A stretch of DNA of 7,775 nucleotides from an uncultured Acidimicrobium sp. (GTDB lineage: Bacteria > Actinomycetota > Acidimicrobiia > Acidimicrobiales > Ilumatobacteraceae), in NCBI GenBank assembly GCA_903853285.1, contig CAINTF010000235.1, positions 1-7,775 of the forward strand, given 5' to 3'. The notes under the pieces are model-generated. The model searched no databases, was not told where the DNA came from, and worked only from the letters and a program-made list of their open reading frames with translations. The translations under genes were made by a program, and so were the position numbers. Shown here piece by piece: positions 1-6,194 of the stretch (position 1 is the first letter of the stretch; every line of letters begins with the position of its first letter).

Positions 1-44
1 CCACGGCTCTGAACACTCTTTCCCTACACGACGCTTTCCGATCT
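1..44 (+). other. Illumina P5 / read-1 adapter remnant (sequencing artefact)
   Basis: Bases 13-44 match the 33-nt Illumina read-1 adapter (starts ACACTCTTTCCC, ends CCGATCT) with a single missing C near base 36. Bases 1-12 begin CCAC and look like a degraded copy of the next upstream part of P5 (CCACCGAGATCT). The adapter's terminal T is base 44, so biological sequence starts at base 45. This is library sequence left on a contig end; it encodes nothing and should be trimmed. Recognition is from memory of the adapter sequence. Confidence 0.95.
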
Positions 45-155
45 AGTGAAGCAATACGACTTGGAGTCAACGCTGCGAACGGACACATTACGAGCGAGCC
101 TGTAGCTCGCGAACTTTCAACAGATTTTGTAAGTCCGCTAGATGCGCTGAGTTGA
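45..155 (+). CDS. ald: Alanine dehydrogenase, C-terminal fragment (5' end missing)
   Basis: Starting directly after the adapter, one frame is open for 36 codons to TGA at 153-155. The peptide contains LGVNAANGHITSEPVAREL and then a DFVSPLDALS end. This resembles the extreme C-terminus of alanine dehydrogenases, where a (G)VNTANGHITYEAVAR-like stretch is followed by a short tail ending near a Pro-Leu/Ala-rich segment. The enzyme catalyses reversible NAD-dependent oxidative deamination of L-alanine to pyruvate and ammonium in the cytoplasm. Only about a tenth of a typical protein of about 370 residues is present, and the Rossmann domain and catalytic residues are outside the window. The 5' truncation is the contig end, so it says nothing about gene decay. 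The family call rests on a short segment recalled from memory; a related NAD-dependent dehydrogenase is the main alternative. Confidence 0.7.
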   Translation, partial: SEAIRLGVNAANGHITSEPVARELSTDFVSPLDALS

Positions 156-191
156 CTAGCGCTAAAAAGCGTTAAGAAGCGTTATCTAGTC
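154..191. terminator. Hairpin with tandem direct repeat between convergent genes (possible bidirectional terminator)
   Basis: The segment joins the stop codons of the alanine dehydrogenase tail (TGA 153-155) and the zinc-ribbon gene (TAG, minus strand, 186-188). TAGCGCT (157-163) can pair with AGCGTTA (168-174) around an AAAA loop, with one G-U pair. An outer GACTAG (154-159) / CTAGTC (186-191) can pair instead, using a second AGCG. The octamer AAGCGTTA occurs twice, at 167-174 and 177-184. There is no clear U tract on either strand, so termination is inferred from position and folding only. Confidence 0.4.
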
Positions 192-377
192 GCAGCAACT
201 GTCACGCCAGCCGCACGACGCACAACGAAAGTGCGCATGCTCGGCATAGAGACCTGATCCACAATGCGGACACTCTGAAAAAATCCCTCGTGGCGAATCG
301 CACACTGGCGCGCTCGTTTTACTGGCAGTCACTCTTGTATCGTTGACATCGAGTTGAGGTTCGAATGCGTGGCTCAT
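186..377 (-). CDS. Small zinc-ribbon protein, function unknown
   Basis: A 63-residue protein if the ATG at 377-375 is used; in-frame ATGs at 386 and 428 would give 66 or 80 residues. The C-terminal half has CPHCG, twelve residues after its second Cys, then CASCG, and ends WRDSCCD. This is a CX2C-X12-CX2C zinc ribbon followed by a conserved-looking double Cys. Total cysteine count is seven (C26, C36, C39, C52, C55, C61, C62 in the 63-residue numbering). The N-terminal half is polar and looks disordered. Short single-ribbon proteins of this look, with an AEHAHFRC-like core and a CCD end, are familiar to me from actinobacterial and proteobacterial genomes but have no assigned function. It converges on the alanine dehydrogenase gene and is divergent from the MFS gene, with 25 bp between starts. 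Neither candidate start has a strong ribosome binding site. The main doubt is its small size; the metal-site spacing makes chance unlikely. Confidence 0.65.
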   Translation of the reverse strand: MSHAFEPQLDVNDTRVTASKTSAPVCDSPRGIFSECPHCGSGLYAEHAHFRCASCGWRDSCCD

Positions 378-402
378 TGCCAACATTCTTGCCGATCCGA
401 CA

Positions 403-1665
403 ATGACCATGACTGATACCAGCGACATACCTACTGATCAACCCCGACGAGGCAGTGCCAGAGCTGCTCTTCGCGTTCGCGACTTTCGCCTTGTGTGGTT
501 TGGATCCTTGGGCTCAAACATCGGCACATGGATGCAAAATGTCGTTCTACCTGCCTATGTGTACCACCGCACTGGCAAAGCATCGGTTGTGGGTTTACTC
601 ATTTTCGCCCAACTGGGACCATTACTTTTCTTGTCCATTCCAGCCGGTGTGATCGCCGATCGCTTTGACCGCAAAAAATGGCTCATCTCCATGCAAGTTG
701 TACAGCTTTCATTTTCGGTGGCACTCGCCACTCTCGCACTCGGTACTCCACCGATCTGGGCGCTTTTTGCAGCAGCTTTCGGGGTGGGTATCGGAAATGC
801 ACTCAATGCACCAGCGTGGTCTGCAATGTTGCCTTCACTCGTGCGACCTGAAGATTTGTCAGGAGCAATTGCACTCAACAGCACTGTTATTAATGGTTCA
901 CGTGTCGTTGGCCCAATCATTGTTGCCGTCTTCTCACAGTGGGGTGCCACTACTGCCCAATTCTTTTATTTCAATGCAGCGACATATCTGTTCGTCATCT
1001 TCGCTCTACTCAGAGTGACGGTGCCCGATTATGTACCAGATCCAACTCAAGGTTGGCGGCGCTTCACCGTGGGTCTCTCCATAGCCCGCGAAAGACCTGT
1101 TGTGCGTCGCCTCATCGTTTCACTTGCCACATTTTCGCTTCTCTCATTACCGTATGTCGGCCTCTTCCCTGCAGTCGCCCGACTTACGTTCAAGATTGAC
1201 GAAAGCGGCACGACGTATAAATGGCTTTATGCAACGTGGGGTTTCGGTGCATGTCTTGGTGGTCTCGCAATCGGCACTGTCTTTTCTCACATCGATATGC
1301 GTCGACTCATTCAATGGGGATTCGCCGCATTTTCAGTTGCAATGTTTTTCTTCGCGCTTTCACAGTCACCACTGCCTGCATTCATTTCCGGATTCTTTCT
1401 GGGATTTGCTTATTTCTTTACAACAACATCCATGATGACTGTTGTACAAATGCGACTGGAACCCGCAGTTCGAGGTCGTGTGCTTGCATTGTGGTTCATG
1501 TCGTTCGGTGGGCTCATCCCATTTGGCAATATGTTTTTTGGTCCGCTCATCGATCGTTATGGCTCACGGGGAATGTTGCTCGTCAGTTCTGCAACCGCAC
1601 TCTTTCTTGCATGGCGTTGCGACATTACGGCACTCGACAAAAAGCAAATACCGCTTGCGGGCTAA
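403..1665 (+). CDS. MFS transporter, EntS-like (MFS_3) exporter family
   Basis: A 420-residue integral membrane protein of normal length for a 12-helix major facilitator. After a polar N-terminus of about 25 residues comes FRLVWFGSLGSNIGTWMQNV (28-47), the first helix as seen in EntS/MFS_3-type exporters. Motif A follows at about 82-91 (GVIADRFDRK) between helices 2 and 3. Other hydrophobic segments fall near 60-81, 94-136, 155-178, 185-205, 235-257, 272-293, 300-320, 325-347, 355-381 and 388-406. Motif A and the family resemblance suggest proton-driven export from the cytoplasm; the substrate (drug, siderophore or metabolite) cannot be told from sequence. The start could be ATG 403 or ATG 409; neither has a Shine-Dalgarno sequence, so a leaderless or short-leader transcript is plausible. 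The 3' end converges on murF with a 14-bp gap. No neighbour indicates the substrate. Confidence 0.9.
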   Translation: MTMTDTSDIPTDQPRRGSARAALRVRDFRLVWFGSLGSNIGTWMQNVVLPAYVYHRTGKASVVGLLIFAQLGPLLFLSIPAGVIADRFDRKKWLISMQVVQLSFSVALATLALGTPPIWALFAAAFGVGIGNALNAPAWSAMLPSLVRPEDLSGAIALNSTVINGSRVVGPIIVAVFSQWGATTAQFFYFNAATYLFVIFALLRVTVPDYVPDPTQGWRRFTVGLSIARERPVVRRLIVSLATFSLLSLPYVGLFPAVARLTFKIDESGTTYKWLYATWGFGACLGGLAIGTVFSHIDMRRLIQWGFAAFSVAMFFFALSQSPLPAFISGFFLGFAYFFTTTSMMTVVQMRLEPAVRGRVLALWFMSFGGLIPFGNMFFGPLIDRYGSRGMLLVSSATALFLAWRCDITALDKKQIPLAG

Positions 1666-1672
1666 TTCTTAG

Positions 1673-1695
1673 TCAACTTTTAGTTGATCAAAAGT
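1673..1695. terminator. Weak inverted repeats between convergent MFS and murF genes
   Basis: Only 14 bp separate the two stop codons. Two overlapping inverted repeats lie here: TCAAC (1673-1677) with GTTGA (1683-1687) around a 5-nt loop, and ACTTTT (1676-1681) with AAAAGT (1690-1695) around an 8-nt loop. The second overlaps the 3' end of murF. Both are short and A/T-rich. The position suits a shared terminator, but the structures are marginal and could be chance. Confidence 0.25.
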
Positions 1696-2990
1696 GATAC
1701 GAGTTTCTCTAGTTGAGCAACGCGCGAGCCTTTAATCAAAATTGCCGCCGAATTTTCAACTGCAGAAAGCGCCGCAGCGGCTTCTTCGCGGGTTCGAGAT
1801 TGCACCCCGTACATATCCGTTCCAACCGCAATGAGTTCAATGCCAAGTTGTTCGGCGAGACGAGAAATCTGTAAATGATCTTGCTCCGGTTCCGACAATT
1901 CGGCCATTATCCCGAGCACTGCAATGCGCCGACTCGCCTTGGTTGCGCTCAATGCATGGAGCGCGGCAGCCAAAGACGCAGGATTTGCGTTATACGAGTC
2001 ATCAATGATCAATGCTCCATTGCGCGCAACTTTGTGTTGCATTCGCATCTCGGACAAGACCGCAGCCTCTATCGCAACGGCTGCTCGCTGAAGATCAAGC
2101 CCTAACACTCCCGCAACTGCGATCGCTCCAACGGCATTGTGCGCCATGTGCTCGCCAGGCACATTCATCTTCCATGAAGCTTTGCCCCATGGCGATTCAA
2201 CCGTGATCGATGCACACGCACGCTCATCCAAAACGCAATGAGTCATTCGCACGGTGGCAGAAGGAGCCACGCCATAGCTAATTACAGTTGCCTCGGTCAG
2301 AGACTGCATCGCCGCCACTCGCTCGTCGTCTGCATTAAGAACAGCAAATCCTGAAGCATCAAGCGCCTGAACTAGTTCGCTTTTTGCGCGAGCGACGCCG
2401 TCAATGCCTCCCACTCGTTCGGTATGCGCTGGAGCAACCCTGGTAACAACACCGATATTTGGTCGAGCAACCGTGCACAGCCGAGATATCTCATCAAAGC
2501 CACGCATACCCATCTCAAGCACAAGTGCTTGCACATCATCCCCGGCATTCAAAATCGTTACAGGCAGACCTTGATCGTTGTTAAAGGATCGCTCATTTGC
2601 AGTTACTCGCAAAACTGATCCAAGTGCTGCCGCAATGAAATCCTTCGTGCTTGTTTTGCCAACCGAGCCAGTTATGCCAATTACTCGATTGGCAAGTTGT
2701 GCATCAAGTTTGTTTCGACCCCAGGCACCTAATTGCAATAGCGCTGCAAGTGTGTCTGGCACCGTGATTGAAGTGCGACCAAAAGTCTTCCCGGTTGTTA
2801 AATATGCACCTGCACCGGCAGCAAGCGCTGCTAAAACAAAATCGTGTCCATCGCGCTCGGCCACAATCGGCACAAAAAGTTGTCCAGGGCGAACGCTGCG
2901 CGAATCAAAACTGACACCAGAAAGATGAGCATTTTGACCAACCAATATTCCGTTGGTCGCCTTCGCCACATCGGCGGCCATCAAGCGCAT
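1680..2990 (-). CDS. murF: UDP-N-acetylmuramoyl-tripeptide--D-alanyl-D-alanine ligase (MurF)
   Basis: MurF is the cytoplasmic ATP-dependent ligase that adds D-Ala-D-Ala to UDP-MurNAc-tripeptide, the last soluble step of peptidoglycan precursor synthesis. The 436-residue length is normal for the family. The N-terminal substrate domain has GVSFDSRSVRPGQLFVP (25-41). The central ATPase domain has the P-loop ITGSVGKTSTK (106-116), NNDQGLP (137-143), LEMGMRGFDEI (158-168), the APAHTE histidine at 189 and a likely carbamylated Lys in ARAKSEL (203). The C-terminal domain has DDSYNANPAS (330-339) and ends with IKGSRVAQLEKLV (419-431). All expected motifs are present. The ATG at 2990 is chosen because an AGGA lies seven bases upstream; an ATG four codons in is the alternative. 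It is divergent from ddl, whose product is its substrate, and convergent with the MFS gene. It is not beside murE or mraY within this window. Confidence 0.97.
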   Translation of the reverse strand: MRLMAADVAKATNGILVGQNAHLSGVSFDSRSVRPGQLFVPIVAERDGHDFVLAALAAGAGAYLTTGKTFGRTSITVPDTLAALLQLGAWGRNKLDAQLANRVIGITGSVGKTSTKDFIAAALGSVLRVTANERSFNNDQGLPVTILNAGDDVQALVLEMGMRGFDEISRLCTVARPNIGVVTRVAPAHTERVGGIDGVARAKSELVQALDASGFAVLNADDERVAAMQSLTEATVISYGVAPSATVRMTHCVLDERACASITVESPWGKASWKMNVPGEHMAHNAVGAIAVAGVLGLDLQRAAVAIEAAVLSEMRMQHKVARNGALIIDDSYNANPASLAAALHALSATKASRRIAVLGIMAELSEPEQDHLQISRLAEQLGIELIAVGTDMYGVQSRTREEAAAALSAVENSAAILIKGSRVAQLEKLVSLLIN

Positions 2991-3045
2991 AATGCAATCC
3001 TACCGAGCAACCCCATTGCCATGAATTCCTAGTACCGTGTTTTTA
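2991..3045. promoter_or_regulatory. Short divergent promoter region, murF / ddl
   Basis: At most 55 bp separate the murF ATG from the ddl ATG (46 bp if ddl uses GTG 3037). Both promoters must lie here or reach into the opposite gene. murF has an AGGA ribosome binding site on the minus strand; ddl has none, which suggests a leaderless or very short leader. A TAGTAC near 3030-3035 reads TAGTAC rightward and GTACTA leftward and could be a poor -10 element; no convincing -35 or operator was seen. The promoter role is inferred from gene arrangement. Confidence 0.35.
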
Positions 3046-4092
3046 ATGACTTCGGCACAACGCATTCACGTCATCGTGCTCTTCGGCGGAGAATCTGCCG
3101 AACACGATGTCAGTTGTGTGACCGCAGCACATGTATTGCAAGCATTAGACACCAACAGGTACCGCATCACCACAGTCGGTATTACTCGCCAGGGGCAATG
3201 GGTTCTGGTTACTACTCATGCAGCCGACAAACTCACTGTCTCAGGAACACCAATTTCGATTTCCGAAATTGTTGCCCAATTCCGAAGTGATGAGCGCGCC
3301 GTAGTTTTGCCGCTGCTCCACGGGCCACTTGGCGAGGATGGCACGATTCAAGGCGTTCTTGAAGTTGCAAACATTCCATACGTCGGTTCAGGAGTACTTG
3401 GTAGCGCTGTTGCAATGGACAAAGGTGTTGCCAAGCAATTGCTCGCCGTCAACGGAATCCCCCAACCAAAATACGTTTCGCTGCATGAACAGCACATCAC
3501 CGACGCAGCTCTTCAACATGCGATTGATACTCTCGGACTTCCCGTATTTGTGAAACCCGCCAACATGGGTTCATCCATTGGTGTCACAAAGGCTCGAAAT
3601 TTAGGTGAGCTTCGTGAATCAATAGCCCTTGCTGTTTCGTACGACGAATGGGTACTCATAGAAGAAGCGATCGTCGGCCGAGAAATAGAAGTTGCAGTTC
3701 TTGGCAACCTGGCCGTGCGCACATCACTGCCAGGAGAAATTATTCCGAGTAGCGAATTTTATGACTACAACGACAAATATGTAAGCGACAGTGCGCAGCT
3801 CAAGATTCCTGCGCCACTCAGTTCAATTGAAACCGAAGCAGTACAGAAACTCGCTGCAGTTATTTTCCATACTTTGCGTGCTCAAGGTATGGCCCGAGTC
3901 GATTTCTTCTACGAAGAAGGTGGGCGCGGATTCTTATGCAACGAAATCAACACCATTCCCGGATTTACGCCAATCTCGATGTATCCAAAGTTGTGGCAAG
4001 CATCGGGAGTCTCGTACTCACAACTTCTTGACGAACTCATTGATTTGGCATTCGAACGCCACTCACGTCGCCGTCGCAACACGGCGCGTTAA
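3037..4092 (+). CDS. ddl: D-alanine--D-alanine ligase (Ddl)
   Basis: Ddl joins two D-alanines using ATP in the cytoplasm, supplying the dipeptide used by MurF. The product is 351 residues from GTG 3037 or 348 from ATG 3046; the ATG is at least as likely, and neither has a ribosome binding site. Motifs in order, in GTG-based numbering: GGESAEHDVS (17-26), HGPLGEDGTIQG (95-106), AMDK (126-129), the ATP-grasp KPANMGSSIGV (173-183), the omega-loop segment SSEFYDYNDKY (238-248), the metal-binding DFFYEE (289-294) and NEINTIPGFT (302-311). The Tyr-containing omega loop is typical of true D-Ala-D-Ala ligases rather than VanA-type D-Ala-D-Lac enzymes. The end is a basic RHSRRRRNTAR tail. The gene is divergent from murF and convergent with the LysM lipoprotein gene, with 10 bp between stop codons. 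All catalytic motifs are intact. Confidence 0.97.
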   Translation: MFLMTSAQRIHVIVLFGGESAEHDVSCVTAAHVLQALDTNRYRITTVGITRQGQWVLVTTHAADKLTVSGTPISISEIVAQFRSDERAVVLPLLHGPLGEDGTIQGVLEVANIPYVGSGVLGSAVAMDKGVAKQLLAVNGIPQPKYVSLHEQHITDAALQHAIDTLGLPVFVKPANMGSSIGVTKARNLGELRESIALAVSYDEWVLIEEAIVGREIEVAVLGNLAVRTSLPGEIIPSSEFYDYNDKYVSDSAQLKIPAPLSSIETEAVQKLAAVIFHTLRAQGMARVDFFYEEGGRGFLCNEINTIPGFTPISMYPKLWQASGVSYSQLLDELIDLAFERHSRRRRNTAR

Positions 4093-4102
4093 TACAAACT
4101 GG

Positions 4103-4693
4103 CTAACTTCCGGATGCGGGAATACTTAAAATCTGGCCTGGATACAGCAACGCACTAGAACTATTGAATCCGTTAGCGCTCAGTAGCGAGGCAAGCGATA
4201 CGCAGAACTTTTTGCGAATGATATACATCGAGTCACCTTTGGCAACTTTGTATGTGCCTGCAGGACGAGGGTCGCAACCAGGCTGACTCGGACCCGCAGC
4301 GACATCTGGCACCACATTGATCTGAGGATTATTGACAGTTGCAGTTGGGGGAATTTTAAGAATTGAACCTGGGAAAGGAAACTGGCTCGTTGCAACGAGC
4401 CCATTCCACGACAACAACTCGGCAACCATGATGCCGTACAAGTTGGCGACCAAACTTGGTGAGTCGCCTGCTCGCACGGTGTAAACCTGTTCAACTCCAA
4501 CCGCGCCGATGGGCAATGTGGTGACGATATTGGGAAGCGTTGATTGCACCGGCGGAATCGTTGCGAAATCGGTAGGTCCAACAGGAACAATCGTTGTCGC
4601 AGTACCTGCAATGGTGGTGCTGCATGCACCAACAAAAAATAGGCTGAGCAAAATCACTGTCGCGTGCTGGATTGCTTTTGTGTTGCTCTTCAT
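4103..4693 (-). CDS. LysM-domain lipoprotein, two LysM repeats
   Basis: A 196-residue protein from ATG 4693-4691. The N-terminus is a lipoprotein signal: basic MKSNTK, a hydrophobic stretch, then lipobox FVGAC with the lipidated Cys at 24. A Thr/Pro-rich linker (about 25-69) leads to LysM repeat 1 (about 70-115, VYTVRAGDSPSLV to ILKIPP), a spacer, and LysM repeat 2 (about 147-192, TYKVAKGDSMYII to ILSIPA). LysM repeats bind the GlcNAc-containing glycan of peptidoglycan, so the likely role is a membrane-anchored, wall-binding protein on the outer face of the cytoplasmic membrane. No catalytic domain is present. Cys140 and Cys164 could form a disulfide. A TTG seven codons upstream would lengthen the signal peptide unnecessarily. 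The gene lies 49 bp after gltD on the same strand but probably has its own promoter (-10 box at 4702-4707). The exact function is unknown. Confidence 0.85.
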   Translation of the reverse strand: MKSNTKAIQHATVILLSLFFVGACSTTIAGTATTIVPVGPTDFATIPPVQSTLPNIVTTLPIGAVGVEQVYTVRAGDSPSLVANLYGIMVAELLSWNGLVATSQFPFPGSILKIPPTATVNNPQINVVPDVAAGPSQPGCDPRPAGTYKVAKGDSMYIIRKKFCVSLASLLSANGFNSSSALLYPGQILSIPASGS

Positions 4694-4701
4694 TGATCTC
4701 A

Positions 4702-4707
4702 ATAATA
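4702..4707 (-). promoter_or_regulatory. Putative -10 box for the LysM lipoprotein gene, leaderless spacing
   Basis: On the minus strand TATTAT lies eight bases before the ATG at 4693. A -10 box at that distance puts the transcription start at or within a base or two of the ATG, as in leaderless mRNAs common in actinobacteria. No good -35 is seen, and no ribosome binding site lies between the box and the ATG, which fits this reading. Confidence 0.45.
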
Positions 4708-4720
4708 GGCGCAAAGGTCT

Positions 4721-4735
4721 TTAATCAGTGATTAA
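4721..4735. promoter_or_regulatory. Perfect 7-1-7 palindrome, possible operator
   Basis: TTAATCA (4721-4727), one base, TGATTAA (4729-4735): a perfect inverted repeat in the 49-bp gap between gltD and the LysM gene. Its centre is about 21 bp upstream of the TATTAT box, so it would cover the -35 region of that promoter. The single-base centre argues for a dimeric protein-binding site rather than an RNA hairpin. Imperfect pairing continues outward (GGTCT with AGATC, one bulge), so a weak gltBD terminator is the alternative. Confidence 0.4.
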
Positions 4736-4742
4736 TAGATCA

Positions 4743-6194
4743 CTATGCCATAGGCCGAGCAGAGGCAGCGATTGGCGCCGGAAGTGTTGATGACCCCATC
4801 AATCGGTTATCAACGGCGGCAGCACAAGATCGACCCTCAGCAATCGCCCATACGATCAGGCTTTGTCCACGACCCATGTCTCCAGCCACAAATACACCAG
4901 GAATATTTGTTTCGTAATCGTCGGTACGAGCAATGTTCCCTCTTGGATCTAGTTCGACACCTAGCTGTTCGAGCCATGCCTTCTTTTCTGGACCGACAAA
5001 CCCAAGTGCAAGTAACACCAAGTCAGCTTGCAATTCGCGTTCGGTACCTGGCACGGTCACAAATTTTCCATCAACTAGCTCAACTTCGTTCAGCACAAGA
5101 GCGCGAACAGCGCCTTCAGCATTGCCAACAAATCGATCCGTGTTCACGCTGAATACTCGCTCGCCACCTTCTTCGTGTGCCGAACTTGTGCGAAATACAA
5201 GACTCCACTGCGGCCAAGGGTTTGAATCAGCTCGCACTTCGGGTGGACGCGGCATGATCTCTAACTGTGTCACCGTAAGCGCGCCTTGTCGGTGTGCTGT
5301 TCCGAGACAATCAGCGCCAGTATCTCCACCGCCGATGATCACTACATGTTTGCCATGTGCGCTGATCGAAGTTTCGGTCATGTCACCTTGCTGCACACGA
5401 TTGCTCGGCGGCAAATATTCCATTGCCTGATAAATGCCTTTCAATTCCCTGCCAGGCACGGGCAAATCACGCCATTGAGTTGCGCCACAAGCCAACACAA
5501 CCGCATCATGCGAAGCAACCAATACATCAATATCCACGTTGTCACCCACTGCAGCGTTGACACGGAATTCGGTGCCTTCTTGTGTCATCTGCTCAATACG
5601 CCTATCAATATGACGCTTCTCCATTTTGAATTCGGGAATTCCATAACGCAATAACCCGCCGATGCGGTCATCACGCTCAAGCACAACTACGTCATGCCCG
5701 GCGCGAGTGAGCTGCTGTGCAGCTGCCAAACCTGCCGGACCTGAGCCGATTACCGCAACACGCTTGCCAGTTTTTTGAGCAGAGACGAAAGGAGCTACCC
5801 AACCCTCGCTCCATGCCCGATCAATAATCTCAACCTCAACTTGCTTAATCGCTACAGGATCCTGATTGATTCCCAAAACGCACGCAGACTCACAAGGCGC
5901 AGGACATAGCCGACCAGTAAATTCAGGAAAATTATTTGTTGCGTGCAATCGATCGAGTGCGTCACGCCAGTTATCTCGATACACCAGGTCGTTCCAATCA
6001 GGAATCAAGTTGCCAAGCGGGCATCCGTTATTGCAAAACGGAATACCGCAATCCATGCATCGTCCCGCCTGGTGCTTCAGTTCCACCGCAGGAAAGGCTT
6101 CGTATACCTCGCGCCAGTCTGCGACACGAACAGGTATGGGACGACGCTTTGGCGTAGTGCGCTTCCAATTAATAAATCCTGTTGGCTCACCCAT
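4743..6194 (-). CDS. gltD: Glutamate synthase (NADPH) small subunit (GltD)
   Basis: GltD takes electrons from NADPH through FAD and passes them to GltB, which makes two glutamates from glutamine and 2-oxoglutarate. The 483-residue length is normal. The N-terminal Fe-S domain has [14 protein letters not shown] (46-59) and CPAPCESAC (97-105), the Cys sets for the [4Fe-4S] clusters. The FAD site is [12 protein letters not shown] (148-159), the NADPH site [10 protein letters not shown] (286-295), and the second FAD motif [13 protein letters not shown] (433-445). An Ala/Pro-rich tail ends the protein. The ATG at 6194 is supported by GGAG seven bases upstream inside gltB. The start overlaps the gltB stop by eight bases (ATGGGTGA), so the two are very likely translationally coupled in one operon. 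The LysM gene follows after 49 bp. All cofactor motifs are intact. Confidence 0.97.
   Translation of the reverse strand: MGEPTGFINWKRTTPKRRPIPVRVADWREVYEAFPAVELKHQAGRCMDCGIPFCNNGCPLGNLIPDWNDLVYRDNWRDALDRLHATNNFPEFTGRLCPAPCESACVLGINQDPVAIKQVEVEIIDRAWSEGWVAPFVSAQKTGKRVAVIGSGPAGLAAAQQLTRAGHDVVVLERDDRIGGLLRYGIPEFKMEKRHIDRRIEQMTQEGTEFRVNAAVGDNVDIDVLVASHDAVVLACGATQWRDLPVPGRELKGIYQAMEYLPPSNRVQQGDMTETSISAHGKHVVIIGGGDTGADCLGTAHRQGALTVTQLEIMPRPPEVRADSNPWPQWSLVFRTSSAHEEGGERVFSVNTDRFVGNAEGAVRALVLNEVELVDGKFVTVPGTERELQADLVLLALGFVGPEKKAWLEQLGVELDPRGNIARTDDYETNIPGVFVAGDMGRGQSLIVWAIAEGRSCAAAVDNRLMGSSTLPAPIAASARPMA

Noticed and set aside
238..248. Possible VanA-like D-Ala-D-Lac ligase (residues 238-248 of the ddl product)
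   Set aside because: The FYDYNDKY omega-loop segment with its Tyr is typical of ordinary D-Ala-D-Ala ligases, and there is no vanH/vanX-like neighbour. Coordinates are residues of the Ddl protein (gene at 3037-4092).
343..348. TTGACA hexamer as a -35 box for the MFS gene
   Set aside because: No -10-like sequence occurs 16-18 bp downstream (the candidates read ATGCGT or TGCGTG), and it is inside the zinc-ribbon coding sequence.
555..950. Minus-strand open frame inside the MFS gene
   Set aside because: It lies wholly within a strongly supported transporter gene and its protein has no recognisable motif or domain.
4093..4102. Terminator between ddl and the LysM gene
   Set aside because: Only 10 bp lie between the stop codons, and I found no convincing inverted repeat there or in the flanking gene ends.
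4180..4635. Second minus-strand frame inside the LysM gene
   Set aside because: Out-of-frame shadow of the LysM lipoprotein; the real frame has a signal peptide and two LysM repeats.
4712..4714. TTG as the start of the LysM gene
   Set aside because: The ATG at 4693 gives a normal-length lipoprotein signal and a -10 box at leaderless distance; the TTG would lie upstream of that box.
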